DNA of 64,000 nt from RGIG3159 sp034927685 (GTDB lineage: Bacteria > Bacillota > Clostridia > Oscillospirales > Oscillospiraceae): contig JAYFPO010000016.1 of the NCBI GenBank assembly GCA_034927685.1, forward strand, positions 1-64,000, written 5' to 3'. Shown here in pieces: positions 34,168 through 41,399 of the stretch; position 1 is the first letter of the stretch, and every line of letters starts with the position of its first letter. Under the pieces are notes generated by a model. It saw only the letters and a list, made by a program, of their open reading frames with translations, was not told the DNA's origin and did not search any database. A program made the position numbers and the translations under genes.

Positions 34168-35042
34168 CCCATTCCCTCCTCTCCGCACAGAGCCACAAAG
34201 AGCTGCTGGAGATTCAAGGGCTGGACGGTGACGTCGAAGCCGTTGGGAAGGGCCTCGCCCTCCCGCAGCAGCACGGTGACGGCCTTGCCGCGGCCCACCT
34301 GCTCCGGGTGGTGGCACACGAGACCCGCGGTGGCGGCGTCCACCTGCTCCGCGATGCCGCTGACGCGCCGGGCGGCGTCCAGAAGCGCTTGTGTGTCGTC
34401 TTTGCAGAGAATCTTGCCGTCCTTCAGCATGATGACCTCATCAAAGACGCCCGCGGCCTCCTCGATGATGTGGGTGGAGATCACAAAGGTCCGCCCGGTG
34501 GCGGAAAATTCCTGCAGGAGCGTTTTATAAAAGAACTCCCGGGCGATGACGTCCAGACCGGCCACCGGCTCGTCGAGCAGCGTGAATTCCGCCTTGCTGG
34601 CCAGAGCGACCGTGATGGTGACGGCGGAGAGCATCCCTTTATTGACCCGCAGCATGGTCCTTTTTTGGTCGATTTGAAAGGCGTTTACCAGCCGCTCGGC
34701 CATTGCCGCGTCCCACCCGGGATAGAAGACGGAGGCGGCCTTCAGGTAGTCGCGGATTTTAAAGCCCGCGATGCCGCTGCCGCCGGAGGCGTTCAGCTCC
34801 CGGGAAAAGCAGAGCCGATTCAGCGCGGCCTGGTTCTCCCAGATGGGCTGGCCGTCCAGTGTAACCGCGCCGGAGGTGGCGGGGTTCTGGGCCGTCAGTA
34901 CGGAAAGCAGGGTGGTCTTTCCAGCACCGTTGCGGCCGATCAGGCCGTAGATTCTGCCGGATTCCAGCGTCAGATCGACGTGGTCCAGCGCGTGTTTTTC
35001 CTTGTACGTTTTGACGATATCGCGGCATACCAGCTTACTCAT
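34164..35042 (-). CDS. ABC transporter ATP-binding protein
   Basis: A 292-residue ATPase of the ABC-2/multidrug type. Walker A is IGRNGAGKTTLL, the Walker B region is FTLLDEPVAGLD and the H-loop is FVISTHIIEE. The usual LSGGQ signature is degraded: the corresponding segment before Walker B reads VNKGMLSAVTITVALAS, typical of the YtrB/YxlF-like branch with weak signature motifs. It is the second gene of the operon, overlapping the end of the GntR gene by 8 bases and coupled to the first permease. It drives the two downstream membrane proteins. Confidence 0.9.
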   Translation of the reverse strand: MSKLVCRDIVKTYKEKHALDHVDLTLESGRIYGLIGRNGAGKTTLLSVLTAQNPATSGAVTLDGQPIWENQAALNRLCFSRELNASGGSGIAGFKIRDYLKAASVFYPGWDAAMAERLVNAFQIDQKRTMLRVNKGMLSAVTITVALASKAEFTLLDEPVAGLDVIAREFFYKTLLQEFSATGRTFVISTHIIEEAAGVFDEVIMLKDGKILCKDDTQALLDAARRVSGIAEQVDAATAGLVCHHPEQVGRGKAVTVLLREGEALPNGFDVTVQPLNLQQLFVALCGEEGMG

Positions 35043-35406
35043 CTTGATTTCCTCCTACGAGCATTGTAATCAGTTCTGCTTTCGTGATTCCGAGGCTGGC
35101 GGCTTCCGCCAACAGTCCGCTAATTCTTTTTTCCAGAAACTCCTGCTTCCGGCGCTGCCGGATGATCTCCACAGCGCCGTCTGTCACGAACATTCCAAGC
35201 CCACGCTTTTTATAGAGTACGCCGCGGTCACAAAGAAGGTTCAGCCCCTTTGCAGCCGTGGCCGGATTGATGGTGTAGAGCCGGGCCAGCTCGTTGGTGC
35301 TGGGAACGCGCTCTCCCTCCAGCAGAATGCCCCGCAGGATATCCGTCTCGATCATGTCGCAGATCTGAAGATAGATGGATTTTTCCTCCGTCAGCAGCTC
35401 TTTCAA
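35035..35406 (-). CDS. GntR family regulator, YtrA subfamily
   Basis: A 123-residue repressor consisting of the GntR winged helix (IYLQICDMIETDILRGILLEG, then PSTNELARLYTINPATAAKGL and LGMFV) plus only a short C-terminal helical tail, as in the YtrA subfamily. YtrA regulators repress their own ABC operon. The start is TTG at 35406 after GGAAGGGGGG. A matching operator lies directly upstream at 35432-35453, overlapping the promoter. This makes autoregulation of the whole operon very likely. Confidence 0.9.
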   Translation of the reverse strand: MKELLTEEKSIYLQICDMIETDILRGILLEGERVPSTNELARLYTINPATAAKGLNLLCDRGVLYKKRGLGMFVTDGAVEIIRQRRKQEFLEKRISGLLAEAASLGITKAELITMLVGGNQDE

Positions 35407-35431
35407 AACAACCCCCCCTTCCTGCGAATTG

Positions 35432-35480
35432 GTTCATTACTTATGTAACGAACTATACAACAAGAAAGTGAGATTGTCAA
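35432..35480 (-). promoter_or_regulatory. Promoter and operator of the YtrA/ABC operon
   Basis: On the minus strand TTGACA (35480-35475), a 17-bp spacer and TATAGT (35457-35452) make a strong promoter. The dyad GTTCATTAC-TTAT-GTAACGAAC (35432-35453) overlaps the -10 box and transcription start, with one mismatch between its 9-bp arms. This is the expected layout for a YtrA-type repressor site. Confidence 0.8.
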
Positions 35481-35491
35481 TCGCTTTATGA

Positions 35492-35520
35492 TTGTCGGCA
35501 CCACTTTTTTATGGTAGGAT
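35492..35520 (+). promoter_or_regulatory. Promoter for the small ORF and birA
   Basis: TTGTCG (35492-35497), a 17-bp spacer and TAGGAT (35515-35520) precede the gene at 35543. It is back to back with the YtrA operon promoter. Confidence 0.5.
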
Positions 35521-35542
35521 AGAAAGAAACGAGGTGCGGGTT

Positions 35543-35845
35543 ATGATTGAACTGAAGCTAACGGTGGACGAGCTGGACTACGACGGTCTGCTGGAGCGGT
35601 ATCTGCCGCTTATGACGGAGAAGCTGCGCGAGAGCGGCAGCCCGGTGGGGATGCTGCTGTCGAATGGGATGCCGGCATCGATGGCGAAGAAGATCATCGC
35701 CGGGCTGCCGAAGGCGACAAAGGACAAGCTGACTGCCGACTTGCTCAACGCCAACGAAGAAAAGCTCAGAGAGGCGCTGGAGCAGTTTGCGACAGAGCAG
35801 GGGGTTTCGCTCCGGGTCGGCAGCATCCGCGCGGAGGTTAAGTAG
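35543..35845 (+). CDS. Conserved small protein of unknown function
   Basis: A soluble 100-residue protein, largely helical by composition (MIELKLTVDELDYDGLLERY at the N-terminus, then an EKLREALEQFATEQG helix near the end). No catalytic motif or membrane segment is present. The ATG at 35543 follows GAGGTG. It lies one base ahead of the birA start, so both are surely cotranscribed and birA translation is probably coupled to it. The close coupling suggests a shared or housekeeping role, but I cannot name a function. Confidence 0.75.
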   Translation: MIELKLTVDELDYDGLLERYLPLMTEKLRESGSPVGMLLSNGMPASMAKKIIAGLPKATKDKLTADLLNANEEKLREALEQFATEQGVSLRVGSIRAEVK

Positions 35846-35846
35846 G

Positions 35847-36794
35847 GTGGGAACAAAAGAAGAAATTTTGGAGCGGCTGTGTCAGGCGGCGGGGCGTGAC
35901 GTCTCCGGTCAGGAGCTGGCGGCGGAGCTTGGGATCTCCCGGACTGCGGTCTGGAAGGCGATCCGCATGCTGCAGCGCGAGGGTTATCGGATCGCCGCCG
36001 GGCAAAATCGGGGCTATCGCCTGGAAAGCGCGCCGGACCGCCTGTCCGAGACGGAGATCCGGTCGTACCTGGGTGGGCTTGACGTCTGCGTTTTGCAGAC
36101 TGTGGACTCCACCAACACGGAGGCCAAACGGCGGGTCGTGGCCGGGCTGCGGACGCCGCTGCTGCTGGCGGCGGAGGAACAGACCGCCGGCCGCGGTCGG
36201 CAGGGAAAATCGTTCTATTCACCGCGCGGCGTCGGTGCCTACCTGACGCTGGTGGTTCATCCGGAGGCGGCGATTCTGGACGCGGTCTCCATCACGACCC
36301 GGGCTTCGGTGGCCGTCTGCAGGGCCATTCGGAAGCTGACCAGGGAAGAGCCGGAAATCAAGTGGGTGAACGATGTTTATCTGCACGGGAAAAAGTGCTG
36401 CGGTATGCTGGTGGAGGCGGTGTCCGACTTTGAAACCGGCGTCACGAAAAGCCTGATCATCGGGATCGGCGTCAATATGACCAATGAGTCATTCCCGGAG
36501 GACTTGCCCAACGCGGCTGCGCTGCGCGCCAGCGGCCTCAGCCGCAACCGTCTGATTGCAGAAATCGCAGCGGAGCTGCTGCATGAGACGGCCGATTTGC
36601 AGGATCGCTCCTATCTGGAGGATTACAGAGCGTGGAGCATGGTGCTGGGGCGGGAGATCACCTTCCTAAAGGAAGGCGTTCTGCGGGAAGGCAGAGCGGT
36701 GGACATCGACGACCAGGGCGGCCTCGTGGTGGAGGATGCGCAGGGCGCCCGGCAAACGCTGCAGAGCGGCGAAATCACGGTTCGATTGCGCTAA
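35847..36794 (+). CDS. birA: Bifunctional biotin-protein ligase / biotin operon repressor
   Basis: A 315-residue BirA with both parts: an N-terminal helix-turn-helix (SGQELAAELGISRTAVWKAI, about residues 16-35) and a biotin ligase domain with the biotinyl-AMP loop GRGRQGKSFYSP, KWVNDVYLHGKKCCGML and the C-terminal SH3-like segment. It attaches biotin to carrier proteins, including the decarboxylase carrier at 28557, and can repress biotin genes. The start is GTG at 35847, one base after the upstream stop, with GCGGAGG at good spacing. The longer frame upstream lies inside the preceding gene. No bio genes are in the window. Confidence 0.93.
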   Translation: MGTKEEILERLCQAAGRDVSGQELAAELGISRTAVWKAIRMLQREGYRIAAGQNRGYRLESAPDRLSETEIRSYLGGLDVCVLQTVDSTNTEAKRRVVAGLRTPLLLAAEEQTAGRGRQGKSFYSPRGVGAYLTLVVHPEAAILDAVSITTRASVAVCRAIRKLTREEPEIKWVNDVYLHGKKCCGMLVEAVSDFETGVTKSLIIGIGVNMTNESFPEDLPNAAALRASGLSRNRLIAEIAAELLHETADLQDRSYLEDYRAWSMVLGREITFLKEGVLREGRAVDIDDQGGLVVEDAQGARQTLQSGEITVRLR

Positions 36795-36886
36795 GCTTTG
36801 CGCGGAGGCTTTTCAGCTGCGCCCCGTCAATCGGGTTCTTCATGACCGACGCACTGTAAGTGCAGAACAGGGAAACGTCGCAAAAA

Positions 36887-36970
36887 AGCGCTGTCATCCT
36901 GAGCAGTGCGAAGGATTTTACTGCTGCGACAGCGGTACGGTAGACGCTTCGCTTGGCGCAGAATGACAAC
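36887..36970. repeat. REP-like inverted repeat element
   Basis: TGTCATCCTG (36892-36901) pairs with CAGAATGACA (36959-36968) with one mismatch, enclosing further short inverted repeats (CGCTGTC with GACAGCG, CGAAG with CTTCG). This is the widespread TGTCATCCTGAGC...GCAGAATGACA type of intergenic repeat. Related cores are at 8114 and 24708. No protein is encoded. Confidence 0.65.
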
Positions 36971-37015
36971 AAGAGAAGAATTGCTGCTACAATTTGTAAT
37001 GAGGAGGCAACAGGC

Positions 37016-37450
37016 ATGGACGAAAGTAGTTTAAAAAAAGCACTGGATATTATGGCAGAACGATTTGGGCATGATACACTGCTTTCGCTGGCGACTTTCG
37101 ACGGCAATATTCCGTCTGTTCGTATCGTTAACAGCTATTATGAACATGGTGCCTTTTACACGATAACATATTTACTTTCAAATAAAATGAAAGCGATAAA
37201 AGACAATGCTGTAGTTGCAGTATGCGGCGAGTGGTTCACTGCTCACGGGGTCGGAGAAAATATGGGACACATCTGCGATAAACAAAACAAGGAAATAGCG
37301 GCGAAGCTGAGAAAGGCATTTGCAGCGTGGTATTCCAACGGCCATACAGAGGAAAGCGACCCAAACACGGTTATTTTACGCATCAGGCTGACAGATGCGG
37401 TTCTTTTCAGCCATGGGACAAGATATGACGTTGATTTTACCGCCATGTGA
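37016..37450 (+). CDS. Pyridoxamine 5'-phosphate oxidase-like flavin-binding protein
   Basis: A 144-residue single-domain split-barrel protein of the pyridoxamine-phosphate-oxidase/general-stress-26 family, which binds FMN or a similar flavin. The core is LLSLATFDGNIPSVRIVNSYYEHGAFYTIT and a late VILRIRLTDAVLFSHG. It is too short and lacks the residues for true PdxH, so vitamin B6 synthesis is unlikely. The ATG at 37016 follows GAGGAGG. Base composition is clearly more AT-rich than in the neighbouring genes, and it sits right after a REP-like repeat, so recent acquisition is possible. Confidence 0.82.
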   Translation: MDESSLKKALDIMAERFGHDTLLSLATFDGNIPSVRIVNSYYEHGAFYTITYLLSNKMKAIKDNAVVAVCGEWFTAHGVGENMGHICDKQNKEIAAKLRKAFAAWYSNGHTEESDPNTVILRIRLTDAVLFSHGTRYDVDFTAM

Positions 37451-37491
37451 TATGGGGAAACGCAGCTCCGTAATGCAAGCTTCGGGTTCGG

Positions 37492-38247
37492 TCAGGGCGC
37501 CAGATCCAGGGAGACGGGGCAGTGGTCACTGCCGGGGATTTCGGCGTGGATGGCGGCGGCGGTCAGGCTGGAACGGAGCCGGTCGGACACGATGAAATAG
37601 TCGATACGCCAGCCCGCGTTCTTTTGTCGGGCCTGGAACCGGTAGCTCCACCAGGAGTAGGCGCCGGTTTGGTCTGGGTAAAAGTAGCGGTAGGTATCCG
37701 TGAAGCCCGCATCCAGCAGCGCGGTCATTTTTGCGCGCTCCTCGTCGGAAAAACCGGCGCTTTGACGGTTGGTTTTCGGATTTTTCAAATCAATCTCCTC
37801 GTGTGCCACGTTCAGGTCGCCGCAGAGAATAACCGGCTTGCGCCGGTCCAGATCCAGCAGATAAGCGCGAAAATCGTTCTCCCAAAGCATCCGGTAGGGC
37901 AGACGGCGGAGGCCGTCCTGCGCATTGGGCGTGTAGCAGCAGACCAGATAGAACGCCGGGTATTCCGCGGTGATGACGCGTCCCTCGTGGCGGTGCTCGT
38001 CTCCGCCGAAGTCATAGGAGACGGAAAGCGGCGGGGTTTTCGTCAGAAGCGCGGTGCCGGAATAGCCCTTCTTGTCGGCGCTGTTCCAGTAGCAGAGATA
38101 GCCGGGCAGAACAAAGTCCACTTGCTCCGGCTGGAGCTTGGTTTCCTGCAGGCAGAGAACGTCGGCCCCGCAGTCCGCAGCATAGCCGAGAAAGCCCTTT
38201 CCAAGGCAGGCGCGCAGACCGTTGACGTTCCAGGAAATCAGTTTCAT
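37492..38247 (-). CDS. exoA: Exodeoxyribonuclease III / AP endonuclease
   Basis: A 251-residue base-excision-repair nuclease that cleaves abasic sites and digests 3' ends. All family motifs are visible: MKLISWNVNGLRACLGKGF, LCLQETKL, YSGTALLTK, GRVITAEYPAFYLVCCYTPN, LCGDLNVAHEEIDLKNPK, GFTDTYR and the C-terminal catalytic SDHCPVSLDL. The ATG at 38247 follows CGGAGG; the 55 extra codons upstream include the promoter and terminator and are rejected. The gene is monocistronic on the minus strand. Confidence 0.96.
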   Translation of the reverse strand: MKLISWNVNGLRACLGKGFLGYAADCGADVLCLQETKLQPEQVDFVLPGYLCYWNSADKKGYSGTALLTKTPPLSVSYDFGGDEHRHEGRVITAEYPAFYLVCCYTPNAQDGLRRLPYRMLWENDFRAYLLDLDRRKPVILCGDLNVAHEEIDLKNPKTNRQSAGFSDEERAKMTALLDAGFTDTYRYFYPDQTGAYSWWSYRFQARQKNAGWRIDYFIVSDRLRSSLTAAAIHAEIPGSDHCPVSLDLAP

Positions 38248-38268
38248 GGGAAGCCTCCGTTTTTTTTC

Positions 38269-38297
38269 ATTGTAGCAAATTTTCCGCCAAAATACAA
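38269..38297 (-). promoter_or_regulatory. Promoter of exoA
   Basis: Minus-strand TTGTAT (38297-38292), a 17-bp spacer and TACAAT (38274-38269) lie 22 bases ahead of the exoA start. Confidence 0.65.
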
Positions 38298-38335
38298 GGA
38301 AAGACCCCCGGATGTGCATCCGGGGGTCTTTCCTT
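38296..38335. terminator. Near-perfect palindromic terminator upstream of exoA
   Basis: Arms 38296-38314 and 38317-38335 are exact 19-bp complements, flanked by AAGGAAAG and CTTTCCTT. It insulates exoA from leftward readthrough out of the recombinase gene and touches the exoA -35 box. Confidence 0.8.
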
Positions 38336-38561
38336 TGGAATAGTAATAGGAAATAGAGAGAGGTATGAAAAATCGAAACGTACGAACATGTAAAGATTTG
38401 CGCGAGCACCATGCCCTGTCATGTTGTTTCGTGTTCCTCTTTACAAGTATGATAATACAGGAGATATTTGAACAAGTCGTGAACAAATTGCAAACAAACT
38501 GCAACGGAACTATGAATTTATCCTACTATCTGTCTATCTGTTCGAATACGGAAATAGTTTG

Positions 38562-38599
38562 AGCGGACCGTACCGGAAGACCGGCACAGTCCGCTTTTT
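38562..38599 (+). terminator. Hairpin with T-run next to the recombinase 3' end
   Basis: AGCGGAC (38562-38568) pairs with GTCCGCT (38589-38595), with an inner CCGG/CCGG pair, and TTTTT follows on the plus strand. No supported plus-strand gene precedes it; it may stop antisense transcription into the recombinase gene or mark the element edge. Confidence 0.5.
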
Positions 38600-38610
38600 G
38601 AGGGAAAAGA

Positions 38611-40329
38611 TTACTTCATGCTGGTTTCGTAGGCCTCAATCATCTTTTTGAACGTGTGGCCCGCACGACTTGCGTCTGCCGCCCGTGCAGGGACGAATTG
38701 CGGCTGTCCGCTGCGCTCCCGCAGCCTTCGCAGGTACTTTTCCGTGCTGTCGCCGGTGAAAATCCGAATGTCCAGCCGCAAAGAGTCGTCCGGCTCCGGG
38801 GTGACAAAAATCTTGTCGATGAAGGTGTCCACGAAATCCTTGCTGATGACGCCGTCTGCCACGTCCCGTTCAGCGGCTTTCAGCGCGCCGCGAACCTTTT
38901 CCATATGCGCGTGGAACTCCTCGCCGGATGCCTGCTGACAGTTCAGCTCCATAAGCGCCGCCAGGGCGGCGCTCCGTTCGGCGTTGCACTGCTTCGACAT
39001 GGAGGCAAAGTCGTCGTCACTGATTTTTTCGGTGGCCGCAAGCTCCAGCAGCTTGCCTTTTTTCCGTGTTACCAGCGCGAGGATGCTCTCCTGCTCGGCG
39101 ATCTTTCTGGACAGTGCGCCGTCTGCCGTCAGAGATTTGTACATCCGCTCATATTCTGCAATCATCGCGGAGGAGGAGTCCCGCGTATCCCGGAACACCT
39201 CAAACAGCAGCGGCTTGATCTCCTCCTCATAGATCGGGAAGGAGGCGCAGCTGTCGGCGCCGTTGTTGATTTTTCCGGAGCAGACCCATTTGCTGTTTTT
39301 CCTGCCGTATTGATCTTTGGACTCCCGGCGGTAGTATGCCGCCCCACAATTGGTACAAAAGAGCTTGCCGGTGAGCAGATTTGCGTGGTTGCAGATGCCC
39401 TGTCGGTTTTTTACGTCCTCGCTCCTGCGGCGCAGGACGGCGTTGGCCTGCTCCCAAAGCGCCTCGGAAACGATAGCCGGTACAATCTCGCCGGTTTCAT
39501 CCTTGAACATGACCCATTCCTCCGGCGGGAGAAACTTCTGTTTCTTGGTGAACATGTCCACCACTTTGACTTTATTGCCCACATAGTAGCCCTTGTATTT
39601 TGGGTTGGCAAGCATGTTCGCCATGGTGGAGTGGGCGATCTTCTTGCCATTCAGGTTGCGGTAACCCCTGTCCCAGAACAGCGTCTCGATTCGTTTCATG
39701 CTGTATTCGTCCGTGGCATAGAGCGCAAACAGCTCCCGTACCATGGGCGCCTGTGTCTCGTCGACGACCAGCCGCTTGTGATCCTTCTGATAGCCGAAGA
39801 TGCGGCTGTTTCCCAGGACCACGCTGGATTTGATCGCCTGCTGGTGTCCGAATTTCACACGGCTGGAGAGCTTCCGCAGCTCGTCCTGGGCGATGCTGGA
39901 CATGATGGAGAGCCGAAGTTCCGAATCCTCATCAAAGGTGCAGATATTGTCGTTCTGGAAGAACACGCCCACGCCGTCTGTCAGAAGCTGCCGTGTGTAT
40001 CGGATCGAGTCCAGCGTGTTGCGGGCGAACCGGGAGATTTCCTTTGTAATGATGAGGTCGAAGCGGTCCGACGCAGCCTCCTCGACCATGCGGTTGAAGT
40101 TCTCCCGCTTTTTTGTGGAGATGCCGGACAGCCCTTCGTCAATATAGCCGGGGACAAACGTCCAAGCCGGATTGCGCCGGATCAAATCCTCGTAATATGC
40201 AATCTGATTGCCCAGAGAGTTCAGCTGCTCGTCCGACTCCGATGACACACGGGCGTAGTAGGATACCCGCAGCGGAATGTCATAAATGGATTTGGTCCTG
40301 AGTGACTGCCGGATGCTATGCAAATCCAT
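38611..40329 (-). CDS. Large serine recombinase (first)
   Basis: A 572-residue site-specific recombinase. The N-terminal resolvase domain has YYARVSSESDEQ with the catalytic serine S29, then GLSGISTKKRENF and ITKEISRFARNTLD. A recombinase domain follows (IFGYQKDHKRLVVDETQAP) and a zinc ribbon with paired cysteines (FCTNCGAAYYRRES, later WVCSG and SCASFP). A long C-terminal coiled-coil region (about residues 390-480) ends the protein. Such enzymes integrate and excise conjugative or mobilisable elements. The ATG at 40329 follows AGGAGG. A 63-residue partner ORF lies upstream. No other transfer genes are seen, so this may be a solitary or remnant module. Confidence 0.92.
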   Translation of the reverse strand: MDLHSIRQSLRTKSIYDIPLRVSYYARVSSESDEQLNSLGNQIAYYEDLIRRNPAWTFVPGYIDEGLSGISTKKRENFNRMVEEAASDRFDLIITKEISRFARNTLDSIRYTRQLLTDGVGVFFQNDNICTFDEDSELRLSIMSSIAQDELRKLSSRVKFGHQQAIKSSVVLGNSRIFGYQKDHKRLVVDETQAPMVRELFALYATDEYSMKRIETLFWDRGYRNLNGKKIAHSTMANMLANPKYKGYYVGNKVKVVDMFTKKQKFLPPEEWVMFKDETGEIVPAIVSEALWEQANAVLRRRSEDVKNRQGICNHANLLTGKLFCTNCGAAYYRRESKDQYGRKNSKWVCSGKINNGADSCASFPIYEEEIKPLLFEVFRDTRDSSSAMIAEYERMYKSLTADGALSRKIAEQESILALVTRKKGKLLELAATEKISDDDFASMSKQCNAERSAALAALMELNCQQASGEEFHAHMEKVRGALKAAERDVADGVISKDFVDTFIDKIFVTPEPDDSLRLDIRIFTGDSTEKYLRRLRERSGQPQFVPARAADASRAGHTFKKMIEAYETSMK

Positions 40330-40415
40330 CTTGACGTCCTCCTGTTTTTTCGCTGAATCATGATGCAATCATTATAAGTGCTCTCAGCGAATTCGTCAAG
40401 CGCCATGAAACTACG

Positions 40416-40607
40416 TTACAGAGGCCGTGCGTCGGAAGCCGCGCGGGTCTTGATCCGGATCCGCATGCGGTTGCGCTCGGTCTCCGTGATGACGCCCTTT
40501 TCATAGAGCGTATCGTTGTAATAGGTGAGCCAGAGCTGCTCCATGACGCTCTGCTGATTCTGCGCAGTAATGGAATGTTTTCTGGGCAGCACTTTCTGTT
40601 CGGTCAT
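40416..40607 (-). CDS. Small SHOCT-like protein upstream of recombinase
   Basis: A 63-residue basic protein whose central part LWLTYYNDTLYEKGVITETE resembles the SHOCT-like helical motif of small ORFs that accompany recombinases in Firmicute mobile elements, followed by an arginine-rich helix (RNRMRIRIKTR). The ATG at 40607 follows CAGGAGG. It is 86 bases ahead of the recombinase start on the same strand. The role is not established; it may act as a recombination directionality or DNA-binding accessory, which is inference from position. Confidence 0.75.
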   Translation of the reverse strand: MTEQKVLPRKHSITAQNQQSVMEQLWLTYYNDTLYEKGVITETERNRMRIRIKTRAASDARPL

Positions 40608-40682
40608 AAAAAACCTCCTGAACGGCTGCCATTAGTTTCCTCCCATTTTTTGCATTTTATTCAACAGGCGTCGATACAAAGT

Positions 40683-40727
40683 GCGTGTCTCCCGCGGCGC
40701 CCAGTTCGGGACCGGCGGGAGACACGC
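40683..40727 (-). terminator. Hairpin downstream of the potassium-uptake genes
   Basis: A perfect 13-bp stem, GCGTGTCTCCCGC (40683-40695) with its complement (40715-40727), starts 8 bases past the ktrA stop. Only a weak T-rich sequence follows on the minus strand. Confidence 0.6.
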
Positions 40728-40735
40728 TTACACGC

Positions 40736-41386
40736 TTATGTTTTGGCCGACAGCTTTGAGACGTCCGCGGACCGGGCAATGACCACAATGTGGTCGGCGG
40801 CGCAAAAGATATAGTCGCCTCCGGGGACCGGCTGCAGCGCATTGCTGTTTTTGATCGCCACGATGTTGACGTTATACTTCTTGCGGACGTTGACCTCCGC
40901 CACGCTGCGACCAATCCATGCGGGCAGTACCGGAATTTCATAGATGGAGTATTCGCCGGTCAGCGGGATGTAATCGAAGATATTCCGGGCGCTGTAGCGG
41001 ATGGCAATGCGCTCGGCCATTTCCCGTTCCGGATAGATCACCTCGCACGCGCCGATTTGCCGCAGCAGATCCGCCTGAATGGATTGCCTCGCCTTGGCGA
41101 CGATGCGCTGCGCGCCGTACTGCTTCAGCAGGAAAGTGATGACCAGCGACGACTGGAAGTCCTCGCCGATGGTGACAAAGCAGAGATCAAAATGGCTGAT
41201 TGCCAGGGCGCGGAGAACGCTCTCGTTGGTGCAGTCGCCAATCTGCGCGTCCGAAAATTCAGCGGCGACCTGTGCAATGATTTCGGCATCTTTATCCACA
41301 ACCATCACGTCATTGCCCAGCTCCGCCATCTTGTGAGCCAAATGCCGGCCAAAACGGCCCAGGCCAATTACCAATACAGATTTCAT
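40736..41386 (-). CDS. ktrA: Potassium uptake regulatory subunit (KtrA/TrkA family)
   Basis: A 216-residue cytoplasmic RCK protein that gates the partner K+ channel. The N-terminal Rossmann domain has the nucleotide-binding GLGRFGRHLAHKMAELG followed by the acidic VVDKD, and a C-terminal TrkA-C (RCK-C) domain (about residues 135-216) can bind a ligand such as c-di-AMP in the family. The single-RCK length fits KtrA rather than the double TrkA of enterics. The start at 41386 has AAAGGAG at best spacing, with an adjacent ATG at 41389. It follows the channel gene by 13 bases. Confidence 0.92.
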   Translation of the reverse strand: MKSVLVIGLGRFGRHLAHKMAELGNDVMVVDKDAEIIAQVAAEFSDAQIGDCTNESVLRALAISHFDLCFVTIGEDFQSSLVITFLLKQYGAQRIVAKARQSIQADLLRQIGACEVIYPEREMAERIAIRYSARNIFDYIPLTGEYSIYEIPVLPAWIGRSVAEVNVRKKYNVNIVAIKNSNALQPVPGGDYIFCAADHIVVIARSADVSKLSAKT

Positions 41387-41399
41387 CATGCGGCTCCTT

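Noticed and set aside
38365..38562. A 65-codon plus-strand frame before the T-run hairpin at 38562
   Set aside because: No RBS, Cys- and Ser-rich low-complexity content, and no homologous pattern; the hairpin may act on antisense transcripts instead.
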